Positions 44,981 through 54,590 of a stretch of 64,000 nt of DNA are shown in pieces. The position numbers were made by a program, and so were the translations under genes. Origin of the DNA: Enterococcus larvae (GTDB lineage: Bacteria > Bacillota > Bacilli > Lactobacillales > Enterococcaceae); NCBI RefSeq assembly GCF_017830045.1, contig NZ_JAEDXU010000011.1, positions 1 to 64,000 on the forward strand. Reading direction: 5' to 3'. The stretch's first letter is position 1, and every line of letters begins with the position of its first letter. A model generated the notes under the pieces. That model saw only the letters and a program-made list of their open reading frames with translations. It did no database searches and was not told where the DNA came from.

Positions 44981-45986
44981 ACTTTTTGAAAAAATATATC
45001 AGAAACAGCATTTATCACGGGTAGAGATGAAGCTGATTGCGGAAGACATGTTTGAAGGACGTTTGACGGATAGCCAGCTGGCCGCCTTTCTGACTGCATT
45101 GAAATGTAAAGGGGAAACGGCTGAAGAAATGGCAGGAATTGCAGAAACGATCCAAAGTAAGGCGATGAAGATTCAGAGTAGCAGGGAGAATATCATGGAT
45201 AACTGCGGTACCGGCGGCGATCAGTCTAATAGCTTCAATATCAGTACGACTGCAGCGTTTGTCTTGGCAGCTGGCGGAGTAACGGTTGCCAAGCATGGGA
45301 ATCGCAGTATTTCCAGTCGTTCCGGCAGTGCGGATATTTTTGAACATTTAGGGGTTGATATGAATCTCTCGGCAGATAAGCTGGAGCTGTTGTTGGATGA
45401 GGTAGGGCTGGCATTTCTATTTGCGCCTCATATGCATCCGAAGATGCGCCACGTGATGAAGGTTCGTCAAGAGTTGGGAACACCGACGATTCTAAATCTG
45501 ATTGGACCATTGACGAATCCAGTTGCGTTAGGTTCGCAGCTGATGGGTACCTATCGACTGGATTTGCTAGAGGAAACAGCGAAAACATTGGGTGAGTTAG
45601 GTCGTGAACGAGCAGTAGTAGTAAACGGCGGAGGGCACTTAGATGAGGCTTCCCTCACCGGAACGACACACTATGCATTACTGGAAAATGGCGGCATTCA
45701 AGTCCACACAATCGAACCGGAAGAGTTGGGCTTTGAACGTATCACGTTAGAGGAAATTCGCGGTGGGAATGCAGCAGAGAATACAGCGATTTTATATTCC
45801 GTTTTAAAAAATAAAGCGAGTGCTTATTTGGATACAGTCCTGTTGAACGCCGGGCTTGGATTTTTCAGCAATGGAAGAACAGCTTCTGTTGTTGAGGGGA
45901 TCGATCTCGCTCGTCAATGTGTTAAAGATGGGGCGGCAATGGATAAGCTGCAGGAATTTCTTAAAGTACAGAAGGAGGTAGCCTAG
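44973..45986 (+). CDS. trpD: Anthranilate phosphoribosyltransferase
   Basis: This 337-residue enzyme joins anthranilate to PRPP. It has the family motifs NCGTGGDQSNSFNISTTAAFVLAAGG (seen as GTGGD and KHGNRSISSRSGSAD) and LGTPTILNLIGPLTNP. The length is normal. It is translationally coupled to trpG. Confidence 0.95.
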   Translation: MNELFEKIYQKQHLSRVEMKLIAEDMFEGRLTDSQLAAFLTALKCKGETAEEMAGIAETIQSKAMKIQSSRENIMDNCGTGGDQSNSFNISTTAAFVLAAGGVTVAKHGNRSISSRSGSADIFEHLGVDMNLSADKLELLLDEVGLAFLFAPHMHPKMRHVMKVRQELGTPTILNLIGPLTNPVALGSQLMGTYRLDLLEETAKTLGELGRERAVVVNGGGHLDEASLTGTTHYALLENGGIQVHTIEPEELGFERITLEEIRGGNAAENTAILYSVLKNKASAYLDTVLLNAGLGFFSNGRTASVVEGIDLARQCVKDGAAMDKLQEFLKVQKEVA

Positions 45987-45987
45987 A

Positions 45988-46746
45988 ATGGATTTCTTAG
46001 AAAAGATACTGCTGCAAAAGCAATCAGAGGTTATAGCAATGGCAGCAGAGGAGCTTCAGCCGTTGAGGCAGACGACCTCCTTTGTCGAACGAGTGAAGGA
46101 ACAACCAAATCAAGTTCATATTATTGGAGAAATCAAGCGGGCTTCACCGTCTAAGGGAGCGATCAATCTGGGGGTGGACAGTATCCAGCAGGCAAAGCTT
46201 TATGAAGCAGCAGGAGTCTCTGCGATTTCCGTATTGACGGATGAGCAATTTTTCAATGGATCGATCGAAACCTTAAAAGAAGTTGCATCAGCTGTGACGA
46301 TCCCTGTCCTTTGTAAAGACTTTATCATCGATGAAAAGCAGTTGATTCGTGCGAGAAATGCCGGAGCAACGATGGTTCTGTTGATTGTTGCAGCATTGCA
46401 TGAAGAGCAGCTGTCTCGTCTTTTTGCTAAAGCAGAGGAGTTGGGCTTAGAGGTGTTGTTGGAGGTACATGATTTAGCTGAACAGCAAACAGCAGAGGCC
46501 TTGAAGGCTCCGCTGATCGGTGTAAACAACCGAGATTTAAAAACCTTCGAGGTATCAATCGAGACTAGTCAAAAACTAGGGGCTCTGCAGAAAACAGACG
46601 CAGTCTACATCAGTGAGTCAGGCTTTACCTCGGCAGAACAAGTAGAGAGCATTCGTGAGCAGTATCAGGGAGTATTGGTTGGAGAAACGTTGATGCGAGC
46701 CGCTTCGCCAGCCGAAAAAGTCAAAGAATTGCGGGTGATACGATGA
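45988..46746 (+). CDS. trpC: Indole-3-glycerol phosphate synthase
   Basis: This 252-residue TIM-barrel enzyme has IGEIKRASPSKGAI, VLCKDFIIDEKQL, EVHDLAE, GVNNRDLKTFEV and ISESGF, which carry the catalytic Lys, Glu and Ser residues. It starts one base after the trpD stop and overlaps trpF by ATGA. Confidence 0.95.
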   Translation: MDFLEKILLQKQSEVIAMAAEELQPLRQTTSFVERVKEQPNQVHIIGEIKRASPSKGAINLGVDSIQQAKLYEAAGVSAISVLTDEQFFNGSIETLKEVASAVTIPVLCKDFIIDEKQLIRARNAGATMVLLIVAALHEEQLSRLFAKAEELGLEVLLEVHDLAEQQTAEALKAPLIGVNNRDLKTFEVSIETSQKLGALQKTDAVYISESGFTSAEQVESIREQYQGVLVGETLMRAASPAEKVKELRVIR

Positions 46747-47342
46747 AGGTCAAAATTTGCGGATTGAAAACCAAAGAGGCGGTAGACACCGCAGTCAACA
46801 ACGGAGCAGATTTCATCGGTTTTGTTTTTGCAAAAAGTAAGCGGAGGATAGCACCTGAATTAGTCAGAGAGATCACGACCGATGTTCCACTGGATGTAAA
46901 AAAAGTTGGAGTCTTTGTTTCACCAACGCTTGATGAGGTGGAAATGACAGTCAAAGCGGCCGGTCTGGATATGATTCAGATTCATGGGGAACAGCTAATA
47001 GAAACACCCTCTGTCCCTTGCATTTCTGCTGTATCGGTCAACAAGGGAAACCATCGATTTCTCGAAACAGCAAAAGCAGCTGAGTATGTACTTTTTGATG
47101 CTCCACCGAAGCAATATGCTGGTGGAAATGGGGAAACCTTTGACTGGGAAACACTGGATCTTAAACCATTAGAAGATAGGAAGGTTTTTATTGCTGGTGG
47201 TTTGACTGTTGAAAATGTCCAAAAGGCGAAAAAAGTATTCGATCCTTATGCGGTTGACGTATCCAGTGGTGTAGAAACCAACGGAGAAAAGGATCTTGAA
47301 AAAATTAAACAATTTTTGCAGCGTGCGAAGGAGGAAATATAA
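46743..47342 (+). CDS. trpF: Phosphoribosylanthranilate isomerase
   Basis: This 199-residue TIM-barrel isomerase has the catalytic Cys in [24 protein letters not shown], and [14 protein letters not shown] with the phosphate-binding loop [11 protein letters not shown]. The stop shares bases with the trpB start (TAATG). Confidence 0.95.
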   Translation: MKVKICGLKTKEAVDTAVNNGADFIGFVFAKSKRRIAPELVREITTDVPLDVKKVGVFVSPTLDEVEMTVKAAGLDMIQIHGEQLIETPSVPCISAVSVNKGNHRFLETAKAAEYVLFDAPPKQYAGGNGETFDWETLDLKPLEDRKVFIAGGLTVENVQKAKKVFDPYAVDVSSGVETNGEKDLEKIKQFLQRAKEEI

Positions 47343-48538
47343 TGTACAATCAACCAACAAAAGAAGGCTTTTATGGGAATTACGGCGGTCAGTTCATTCC
47401 GGAAACATTGATGTATGCTGTGAAGGAATTGGAGGAAGTCTACGAGGCATCAAAGACAGATGAAGAATTTCAACAAGAGCTGGCTTATTATTTGAAGCAG
47501 TATGTAGGGAGAGAAAATCCTCTATATTACGCACAGCGTTTAACAGAACAAATCGGCGGAGCAAAAATTTATTTGAAGCGTGAGGACTTGAATCATACTG
47601 GTGCCCATAAAATCAATAATACGATTGGACAGATTCTGTTAGCGAAGAAAATGGGGAAAAAGAAGGTTGTAGCAGAAACAGGTGCCGGACAGCACGGGGT
47701 AGCAACTGCAACAGTGGCGGCGTTGTTCGGTATGGAGTGTACAATTTTCATGGGAGCTGTGGATGTTGCTCGCCAGTCGTTGAATGTGTTTCGCATGGAG
47801 TTGTTGGGTGCAACGGTTGAAAGTGTGGAATCGGGGAGTAAAACCCTGAAGGATGCGGTAAATGAGGCGCTGCGTTATTGGGTTGCCAATGTAGAGGATA
47901 CACATTATGTCATGGGCTCAGTGTTAGGTCCGCATCCCTTTCCTGAAATCGTTCGTGATTATCAAAGTGTGATTGGTGTGGAAGCTAGAAGGCAATTTCT
48001 AGCAGAGGAAGGGAAGCTACCGGACGCAGTCGTTGCCTGTGTCGGCGGAGGCAGTAATGCGATGGGGATATTCTATCCATTCATCAATGATGATGTGGCG
48101 CTGATCGGCGTCGAAGCGGCAGGCTTGGGCTTGGAGACTGGTGCACATGCGGCTTCAATCACCAAAGGACGGACAGGTATTTTACATGGTGCAATGATGA
48201 AGCTGCTGCAGGATGACGCCGGACAGGTTCAGGAAGCCTTCTCGATCTCTGCTGGTCTGGATTATCCGGGACTTGGACCTGAGCACTGTTATTTAGATGA
48301 GACTGGCCGTGCCAGCTATGCGTTTGTAACAGATGATGAAGCACTTGAAGCTTTCCAATTGTTGTGTCGAACGGAAGGGATCATTCCGGCATTGGAGAGC
48401 TCTCACGCAGTTAGCCATGCAGTAAAGGTCGCTAAAGAGCTTGGACCTGACAAGCAGTTGATTATTTGTCTATCAGGTAGAGGCGATAAAGACGTTATGC
48501 AAATCAAGGAACGTTTAGAGAAGGAGGCAAAGCAATGA
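47342..48538 (+). CDS. trpB: Tryptophan synthase beta chain
   Basis: This 398-residue PLP enzyme condenses indole with serine. The PLP lysine is in [10 protein letters not shown], with [13 protein letters not shown] and the phosphate loop [10 protein letters not shown]. It overlaps trpA by ATGA, as usual for the alpha2-beta2 complex. Confidence 0.97.
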   Translation: MYNQPTKEGFYGNYGGQFIPETLMYAVKELEEVYEASKTDEEFQQELAYYLKQYVGRENPLYYAQRLTEQIGGAKIYLKREDLNHTGAHKINNTIGQILLAKKMGKKKVVAETGAGQHGVATATVAALFGMECTIFMGAVDVARQSLNVFRMELLGATVESVESGSKTLKDAVNEALRYWVANVEDTHYVMGSVLGPHPFPEIVRDYQSVIGVEARRQFLAEEGKLPDAVVACVGGGSNAMGIFYPFINDDVALIGVEAAGLGLETGAHAASITKGRTGILHGAMMKLLQDDAGQVQEAFSISAGLDYPGLGPEHCYLDETGRASYAFVTDDEALEAFQLLCRTEGIIPALESSHAVSHAVKVAKELGPDKQLIICLSGRGDKDVMQIKERLEKEAKQ

Positions 48539-49302
48539 AGACATTGGACAAACAGTTGAAGCAGAAACAGGAGAATGGTGAGACGATCATCGTTCCTTAT
48601 ATCATGGCGGGAGCGCAGGGATTAGACCAGTTAAGTGAGGAAATTCGTCTGCTGGAGGAGGCTGGTGCCGGTGCGATCGAGTTGGGTATCCCCTTCTCTG
48701 ATCCTGTTGCAGATGGTCCAGTAATCCAAGCGGCAGGACTAGACGCGCTGAAGCAAGGCGTGACATTGGAAAAGATCATCAAGGTACTTCAACAGCTGGA
48801 TACAGAAATTCCATTGATCATCATGAGCTACCTTAACCCGTTGTATTCTTTCGGTTTGGAACAGTTGGTCGCTGAACTGCAGAATACCCCTGTGAAGGGA
48901 TTAATCATTCCTGATTTGCCGTATGAGCATCGAGGCTACTTAGAGCCTTTACTGGAACAGACGGATATTTCATTGGTTCCGCTTGTGGCATTGACTACAC
49001 CGAAAGAGCGTATAGAGTTGCTGACAGAACAAGGAGAAGGATTTATTTATGCTGTTGCAGTCAATGGTGTGACCGGCACTGGCAGACAGTATCAATCAGA
49101 ACTGGATGAGCATTTGAAGTATATTCAAAAGGTAAGTGATAAGCCAGTTCTGGCTGGATTTGGTGTGTCGACAGTCGACCATGTCAAACGCTTTAGAGAG
49201 AGTTGTGCCGGTGTGGTCGTCGGTAGTAAAATCGTTCAGCTGCTGAAGGAAGGCAAAGGAACTGAAGCAGCCGTCTTTGTTAAGGAAGCCTCAGCAGTAT
49301 AA
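48535..49302 (+). CDS. trpA: Tryptophan synthase alpha chain
   Basis: This 255-residue TIM-barrel enzyme cleaves indole-3-glycerol phosphate. The catalytic acids are in [15 protein letters not shown], with [11 protein letters not shown] and [10 protein letters not shown]. It is the last gene of the operon. I see no strong terminator directly after it. Confidence 0.96.
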   Translation: MKTLDKQLKQKQENGETIIVPYIMAGAQGLDQLSEEIRLLEEAGAGAIELGIPFSDPVADGPVIQAAGLDALKQGVTLEKIIKVLQQLDTEIPLIIMSYLNPLYSFGLEQLVAELQNTPVKGLIIPDLPYEHRGYLEPLLEQTDISLVPLVALTTPKERIELLTEQGEGFIYAVAVNGVTGTGRQYQSELDEHLKYIQKVSDKPVLAGFGVSTVDHVKRFRESCAGVVVGSKIVQLLKEGKGTEAAVFVKEASAV

Positions 49303-49602
49303 GGAACTCAAGTCCTTTACTTCTGCAAAGGTATGGGTAGCTGTTTCAGTAACTAGCGATCACTTTTTTATTGCAGGATAAAATAATAGAGACAATCTTC
49401 AATAAAGTCTTTTAAATCTTTCTTTTTGAATGTATAATATAACTAGTTGAATAGTTGGATTGTGAGTACATTGGATAAGTTAAACCGAGTTATGCAGGTT
49501 TCTTTTGGAAATCGGCATAGGTTGGTTTTTCTTTTTTATGAAAAAAAGAAGCTGTGTCTCACTATCAAGCTGTCAGCAATATTTATGAATAGGGGTTTAA
49601 GA
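49303..49602 (+). other. Intergenic region and leader of the first phosphatase gene
   Basis: TATAAT lies near 49434, just before a leader beginning TTGAATAG (49447). That leader is repeated before the second phosphatase gene. No clear trp terminator or separate gene is seen, though the leader stays open in frame with the CDS. Confidence 0.45.
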
Positions 49603-50442
49603 ATGAACGCAAAGAAATTATTGGTAGGGATGGCAACAGCCGCATTATTTTTGACAGGGTGTGCTGGGGGAGCAGACAAGGTCAAGACAGCCGCGGACGG
49701 TAAAAAACAAGAGAACGGTGAGGTAACGATTTATTTTGCCAGACATGGTGAAACGATGATGAATGCCGCAGAACGTGCACAGGGCTGGACGGATGCGCCA
49801 TTAACACCTGAGGGGATCAAAGGAGCTGAAGCGTTAGGAAAAGGGCTGAAGGAAGCAAATATTACCTTTGATAAAGTCTATACCAGTACGAGTGGTCGGA
49901 CACAGGAAACAGCAGAGCTGGTCTTGGCAAACAATGGGCAGGAAGATATGACCTATACAAAAGATGAACGTCTACGAGAATATAATTTCGGTACGTATGA
50001 GGGTGCGCGGAATAAGGAAATGCTGACGGCGGTTGCTGAGGTTGATGGAGAAACCTATGAAGAGTTCGTCGGCGACCTTAGAAAGAATGGCTACTATCCG
50101 AAAGTCCTGCACTTGGCAGACGTTTTATCAGAGCTGGATAAGGAAAATGCAGAAGAAGGAAAAACGTGGCTGGCGGAGGACAGCCAGACCATTTTGGATC
50201 GTTTACTGACGGCCTTAGATGAAATCGTCGCAGATGCAGAAAAGGAAGGTCATGAAAATGTCTTGGTTGTTTCCCATGGGATGAGCATCATCACGATCTT
50301 AGGGCAGTTTGACACCGAAGAAGAATTTCAACTGACTAGCATGAAGAATGCAAGCATATCTACATTGACCCACAAGGATGGTGAATACCGTGTGACCTCT
50401 GTCAATGACGTAAGCTATACTGATTCTGCGAATGAAGAGTAG
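49603..50442 (+). CDS. Lipoprotein histidine phosphatase (phosphoglycerate-mutase-like), copy 1
   Basis: This 279-residue lipoprotein has lipobox FLTGC near residue 20 and a histidine-phosphatase domain outside the membrane. The catalytic RHG is in YFARHGETMMNA, with TSTSGRTQETAEL and VSHGMSI. The substrate is unknown; extracellular members may be general phosphatases. Start ATG 49603 follows AGGGG. The second copy is 410 bases downstream. Confidence 0.85.
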   Translation: MNAKKLLVGMATAALFLTGCAGGADKVKTAADGKKQENGEVTIYFARHGETMMNAAERAQGWTDAPLTPEGIKGAEALGKGLKEANITFDKVYTSTSGRTQETAELVLANNGQEDMTYTKDERLREYNFGTYEGARNKEMLTAVAEVDGETYEEFVGDLRKNGYYPKVLHLADVLSELDKENAEEGKTWLAEDSQTILDRLLTALDEIVADAEKEGHENVLVVSHGMSIITILGQFDTEEEFQLTSMKNASISTLTHKDGEYRVTSVNDVSYTDSANEE

Positions 50443-50580
50443 TCGTTATCCTCAGTGCAAACAAGAGATAGCATGTGGGCGTAAAGTATATGCAGCAATG
50501 TCGGAGCAGAGCAGCTTAAGGCTGAGAGAATCACTTGCATAGAATACAAGCCGGTTTTTGATACACTAATAATTTTTAAG

Positions 50581-50618
50581 GACAGAGCACGTTTCAATTG
50601 AAGCGTGCTCTGTCTTTT
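50581..50618 (+). terminator. Terminator between the phosphatase genes
   Basis: GACAGAGCACG pairs with CGTGCTCTGTC around TTTCAATTGAAG, followed by TTTT. Each copy is therefore its own unit. Confidence 0.9.
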
Positions 50619-50693
50619 CAATAAACGAAAGAAATAAACAATATAAAAAGAAAGGGTTTTCATTCTTTCCGTTTAATTGTATACTGTAAGTAG

Positions 50694-50852
50694 TTGAATA
50701 GTAGGATAGTGATTGTTTTAGACAAGCTAAACCGAATTATGCAGATTCTTTTGGGAATCAGTATGGTTGGGTTTTTTCTTTTTTTTAAAGAAGGGGGCGA
50801 CCACTCGAGTCATTATCGACTATCGGCAAATAATTTGAAGAGGAGCATAAAA
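50694..50852 (+). repeat. Duplicated leader of the second phosphatase gene
   Basis: The sequence from TTGAATAGT onward matches 49447-49515 closely, including GCTAAACCGAATTATGCAG, and is preceded by TATACT. Both copies are open in frame with the downstream CDS and many differences are at third codon positions, but neither has a ribosome site. Confidence 0.6.
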
Positions 50853-51689
50853 ATGAACGTGAAGAAATTATTGGTAGGAATGGCGGCCGCGGTATTTTTG
50901 ACTGGATGTGCTGGGGGAGCAGATAAGGCAGAAAACACCGTAGAAAGTACGACACCGGCAAACGGAGAGGTAACGATTTACTTTGCCCGACATGGTAAGA
51001 CGATGCTGAATACTGTGGATCGCTCTCAGGGGTGGATCGATGCACCGTTGACGCCCGCTGGAATCGAAGTAGCTGAGTACTTGGGGAAAGGGCTGAAGGA
51101 GGCCGACATTACTTTTGACAAGGTTTATACTAGCAGCTCCGGCCGTACGATGGAGACTGCAGAACTGATTTTGGAAAACAATGGTCAAAAGGACATGGAG
51201 TATACAAGAGACAAACGCCTGCGAGAGTATAACTTTGGAACTTACGAAGGTATGATGAATGAAGAGATGCAGAGCGCCGTTGCCGAAGCAGATGGAAAAA
51301 CCTATGAAGAGTTTATGGAGGACATGCAGACAGACGGCTTCTACAAATCCATTTTGCACTTTGCAGATGTTCTGGCGGAGTTAGATAAAGAAAACGTTGA
51401 AGAGGGCGTCAACTGGGCAGCAGAAGACAGCCAGACCATCGTTGACCGCTTGACTGCTGCATTGGATGATATCGTTGCAGATGCAGAAAAAGAAGGGCAT
51501 AGCAATGTATTAGTAGTTTCGCACGGCATGAGCATCATCACGCTGCTGGGACATCTGGACAGCGAAGCGGAGCTTCCACCAACCGGACTGAAAAACGCGA
51601 GTATCTCTACCGTGACCTATAAGGATGGCAAGTACAGCGTGGGCGCTGTCAATGACATGACTTATGTGGAAAATGGGGAGAAGGAATAG
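50853..51689 (+). CDS. Lipoprotein histidine phosphatase, copy 2
   Basis: This 278-residue tandem duplicate has lipobox FLTGC, YFARHGKTMLNT, TSSSGRTMETAEL and VSHGMSI, so the catalytic His and Arg residues are retained. Start ATG 50853 follows GAGGAG. Divergence is spread along the protein, so the duplication is not recent. Its function should match copy 1. Confidence 0.85.
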   Translation: MNVKKLLVGMAAAVFLTGCAGGADKAENTVESTTPANGEVTIYFARHGKTMLNTVDRSQGWIDAPLTPAGIEVAEYLGKGLKEADITFDKVYTSSSGRTMETAELILENNGQKDMEYTRDKRLREYNFGTYEGMMNEEMQSAVAEADGKTYEEFMEDMQTDGFYKSILHFADVLAELDKENVEEGVNWAAEDSQTIVDRLTAALDDIVADAEKEGHSNVLVVSHGMSIITLLGHLDSEAELPPTGLKNASISTVTYKDGKYSVGAVNDMTYVENGEKE

Positions 51690-51706
51690 AATAAAAATAA
51701 ATAAAT

Positions 51707-51761
51707 AACCGAATTACTTCTTTAAGGGGATCACTCCTAATGGAAGTAAATTCGGTTTTTA
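51707..51761 (+). terminator. Terminator after phosphatase copy 2
   Basis: AACCGAATTACTTC pairs with GAAGTAAATTCGGTT, followed by T residues. Confidence 0.85.
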
Positions 51762-51863
51762 TGTAATTTTTTGAAGTAATTAAATAACTATTCCATAGTT
51801 ATTGTAAAAAATGATGGTGTTTAAAACACGAATACTTCGGTATAATGTACTAATAATTTGTAG

Positions 51864-52793
51864 TTATTTGGAGGTTTTTATGATCAAAGAGTTTCTATAA
51901 TTGTAGGTGTCCAGTACATGGCGTTTTCGTTCCATAGAGACTTCTGTATAGATTTGGGTAGTCACGATGCTTGAGTGACCAAGTAGTTCTTGAACTTCTC
52001 GTATGTTTGCTCCGTTATTCAGCAACTCTGTCGCGAAGGTGTGTCTTAGATGATGCGGAGTTGCTGGAGTCTGGATATCAGCCAATTTTAAGTATTTAGA
52101 AAATATATCTTCAATGCCATAAATCGAAAGGCGTTTTCCATACTTATTAACAAACAGGCTTTGATCAACAGGATGATAAGTTCCTCTGATTTTTAAGTAG
52201 GTAGTTATTGCTTGTTTTGTTTCATGACTGGAAAGATAGATCAACCGCTCTTTCCCGTTTTTTCCGTGAATAAGAAGAGAATTATCCATTTGATCATAGT
52301 CAGATAAATCAATGCTACTGGCTTCGCTGATACGTATTCCTGTAGAAATGAGCAATTCGAGGAGTGCAATATCTCGGGTGCAATTCTTTCTTTGGTATAT
52401 ACTGACTGCTTCATTTTGTGACCGAAAATACATCGTTGATAATAAGTGGTCGATGTCACTGATTTTCAATGTTTTAGGCATTTTCTTTTGTATGGGATAA
52501 CTGATGCGGGAGTCTTCAAACTGCTGATTCCTAGGGATGATATTATTACTCGCCAAATACTTATAGAACATTCGATAGGTAATCATTTTTCGCTTCAGAG
52601 AAGATATTTTCAATTGATCCTCTTGATTTAATTTATTTATAAAAGGAATGATGCCATCTGCTACGGGGATCTTTTTATCCAAACAAAAGATGGCTAGTAA
52701 GTTGAGATCTGATTCATAAGCCTTGATGGTGCGTGAAGATAAGTTGTGGTAGTTCTTTTTGTAAATCAAAAAATCTGAAATCCATTGATTCAA
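51864..52793 (-). CDS. Orphan tyrosine recombinase (XerC/D-like)
   Basis: This 309-residue recombinase starts at TTG 52793, 9 bases after GGAGG; an upstream ATG at 52835 has no ribosome site. An N-terminal SAM-like domain (about 1-95) is followed by the catalytic domain with R154 (TGIRISEA), K178 region (HGKNGKERL), H247-x-x-R250 (HHLRHTFAT), H273 (LLGHSS) and nucleophile Y282 (QIYTEV). It is not adjacent to a dif-like site that I recognise. It may be a phase-variation invertase or a relic of an element. Confidence 0.88.
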   Translation of the reverse strand: MNQWISDFLIYKKNYHNLSSRTIKAYESDLNLLAIFCLDKKIPVADGIIPFINKLNQEDQLKISSLKRKMITYRMFYKYLASNNIIPRNQQFEDSRISYPIQKKMPKTLKISDIDHLLSTMYFRSQNEAVSIYQRKNCTRDIALLELLISTGIRISEASSIDLSDYDQMDNSLLIHGKNGKERLIYLSSHETKQAITTYLKIRGTYHPVDQSLFVNKYGKRLSIYGIEDIFSKYLKLADIQTPATPHHLRHTFATELLNNGANIREVQELLGHSSIVTTQIYTEVSMERKRHVLDTYNYRNSLIIKTSK

Positions 52794-52804
52794 AATAAAA
52801 ATCC

Positions 52805-52847
52805 TCCATATCTTTTTATTGATAAGTATAATCAAAAGATATGGAGA
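52805..52847. repeat. 13-bp perfect inverted repeat upstream of the recombinase
   Basis: CTCCATATCTTTT (52805-52817) and AAAAGATATGGAG (52835-52847) flank 17 bases containing a minus-strand TATACT. The arm nearest the gene contains most of its GGAGG. The repeat could be a recombination site, an autoregulatory operator or an RNA hairpin hiding the ribosome site. Confidence 0.7.
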
Positions 52848-52896
52848 AGATAAGGTATGTGTTATTTGGATTTTTTATTTATCGTAATAGCATTCA

Positions 52897-53859
52897 TTAA
52901 GATTGGATATACTCCGTAATTCCTTCCAATAAAGCGTCCGCAACCTGTTGCTGATAATACTCTGTGACAAAGGTTGCCAGATCATAATCGTTGTTCATAT
53001 AGCCAAGCTCCAAGAGTAGAGCGGGTCTGGTATTTTGACGCAGTACTTGAAAGTTCCCCACTTCTACCCCACGATTTTCCAATGGAGATGTATAGGCCAG
53101 AGCCTGATTGATAGTTTCAGCCAAAGCTGCATATTTTTCATAGTAATAGTAGGTCGTCATTCCTGATGCATCATTCATATAGTCCGTGGAATCGTAGTGC
53201 AGACTAAAGAAAAAGTCTGCCTGATTATCGATGCTGTCTTCACAGATTTCATCCAAGGATTCTGTCGTATCAGAGTCTCTAGTGAGGATGACGGTACAGC
53301 CGACAGCCTCCAGCGTTTCCTGAATAACCTGAGCAGTAGCTAAAGTAATATCCTTTTCATAGTAGTAATAATCATTACTGAGAGCGCCGGTATCGTCTCC
53401 CCCGTGTCCGGGGTTAAGAACCACTACCGTATTTTCTAAAGAGGTGGGAGTAACGGGTTCATCGATATCCAATAACTCACTGTATAAGCTAGATACATAA
53501 CCTTCGTATTCTCCATTCACAACAACATGATACCAATCATAGCTTTCATCAATAAACTCTACATACTCACCCCGTGTCACTGTCGTTATTTCTGTGCTGT
53601 CTGCATCAGGTTGACTGTATAGTGGGATATCCTCCTCACCGATTTGAACGACTGTTGTCGTTAGGCTTTCTGCTTCTGATGTTTCATTCGTACTGGCAAT
53701 GGCCAATGTTTTTTGTGATTCTTTCTCGGCAACTGCTTCGTCTGCAGCGTTCGTTCCTAAAATTGTTGTACGAAACTTAAAATAGCTGGCAGTACCAACC
53801 CCTAAAATAATAGTAAGAAAAAACAATACTCGCTTTGTTCGTCGCTTTTTACTCCTCAT
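52897..53859 (-). CDS. N-acetylmuramoyl-L-alanine amidase with SH3 domain
   Basis: This 320-residue cell-wall hydrolase has an N-terminal membrane anchor (residues 10-26), then an SH3b-like domain at about 75-130 (LYSQPDADSTEITTVTRGEYVEFID, in pieces). Amidase_3 follows from about 143, with zinc ligands in LNPGHGG, the Glu in YYEKDITLA, SLHYDS and catalytic ALLLELGY. It cleaves the bond between MurNAc and L-Ala and probably acts in cell separation. Upstream GGGGA is a modest ribosome site. Confidence 0.9.
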   Translation of the reverse strand: MRSKKRRTKRVLFFLTIILGVGTASYFKFRTTILGTNAADEAVAEKESQKTLAIASTNETSEAESLTTTVVQIGEEDIPLYSQPDADSTEITTVTRGEYVEFIDESYDWYHVVVNGEYEGYVSSLYSELLDIDEPVTPTSLENTVVVLNPGHGGDDTGALSNDYYYYEKDITLATAQVIQETLEAVGCTVILTRDSDTTESLDEICEDSIDNQADFFFSLHYDSTDYMNDASGMTTYYYYEKYAALAETINQALAYTSPLENRGVEVGNFQVLRQNTRPALLLELGYMNNDYDLATFVTEYYQQQVADALLEGITEYIQS

Positions 53860-54005
53860 ATTCTGTCCCCGTCATTCTTTTTGATGTTCTAAAGATACCG
53901 ATTCAAGCTTAAAACGGACTTAAATAAAAAAAATAGAAATCGGCTAATTTAGGTTGAAGTTTGCGTGTCAGTTCGTTAAAGTAAAATAAAAAGCAGGTGA
54001 AGTAG

Positions 54006-54578
54006 ATGGAAATGATGATCAATTATAATTTAATCTTGGCAAAAAATCAGTACTTATCAACAGAGCGTCTGCTCCTTCGACCAGTGACTCTGAATGATGC
54101 TGAGGACATGTTTGAATATGCGTCAGATGAAGAAACAGCAACCTACGTTTTTCCCGTTCACTATAGAATCGAGGATACCGAAGCTTCAATTGCCGGTTAC
54201 TTTATAAAAGACCCCTTGGGCAAATACGGCATTGAGCTGAAGGAAAATGGGAAAATGATCGGTTCAATCGACTTACGTGTAGATGAAACCAATCGAATCG
54301 CTGAAATCGGCTATACACTGAATAAGGCTTATTGGGGTCGAGGAATCGTTGCGGAGGCTGGTCGGACGCTGATTCAGCTTGGCTTTGAAAAATTGAATCT
54401 AGTCAGGGTATATGCTAAGTATGATATAGATAATCCGAATTCCGGAAAAGTAATGGACAAGTTGGGGATGAAGGAAGAAGGAATAATTCCAAATGCTCGC
54501 ATTAGTAAAGGTAAAATCGCGACAGATGTTATCAAAGGAATAACAGTTAGGGACTGGGAGGACATGAATAAGCAGTAG
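54006..54578 (+). CDS. GNAT family N-acetyltransferase (RimJ/RimL-like)
   Basis: This 190-residue acetyltransferase has STERLLLRPVTLNDAEDMFEY, EIGYTLNKAYWGRGIVAEA (acetyl-CoA loop) and NSGKVMDKLGMKEEG, matching the RimJ/RimL group that acetylates N-terminal amines or small molecules. The substrate is unknown. It probably forms an operon with the DUF3788 gene 12 bases downstream. Confidence 0.88.
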   Translation: MEMMINYNLILAKNQYLSTERLLLRPVTLNDAEDMFEYASDEETATYVFPVHYRIEDTEASIAGYFIKDPLGKYGIELKENGKMIGSIDLRVDETNRIAEIGYTLNKAYWGRGIVAEAGRTLIQLGFEKLNLVRVYAKYDIDNPNSGKVMDKLGMKEEGIIPNARISKGKIATDVIKGITVRDWEDMNKQ

Positions 54579-54590
54579 GAGGCAAAAAAT

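Noticed and set aside
49447-49602. N-terminal extension of phosphatase copy 1
   Set aside because: The lipoprotein signal and AGGGG place the start at ATG 49603; an extension would bury the signal peptide.
51864-52880. Direct repeats GTTATTTGGA at both ends of the second recombinase as attachment sites
   Set aside because: Only about 10 exact bases match in A+T-rich DNA; this could be chance, so I do not list it as a feature.
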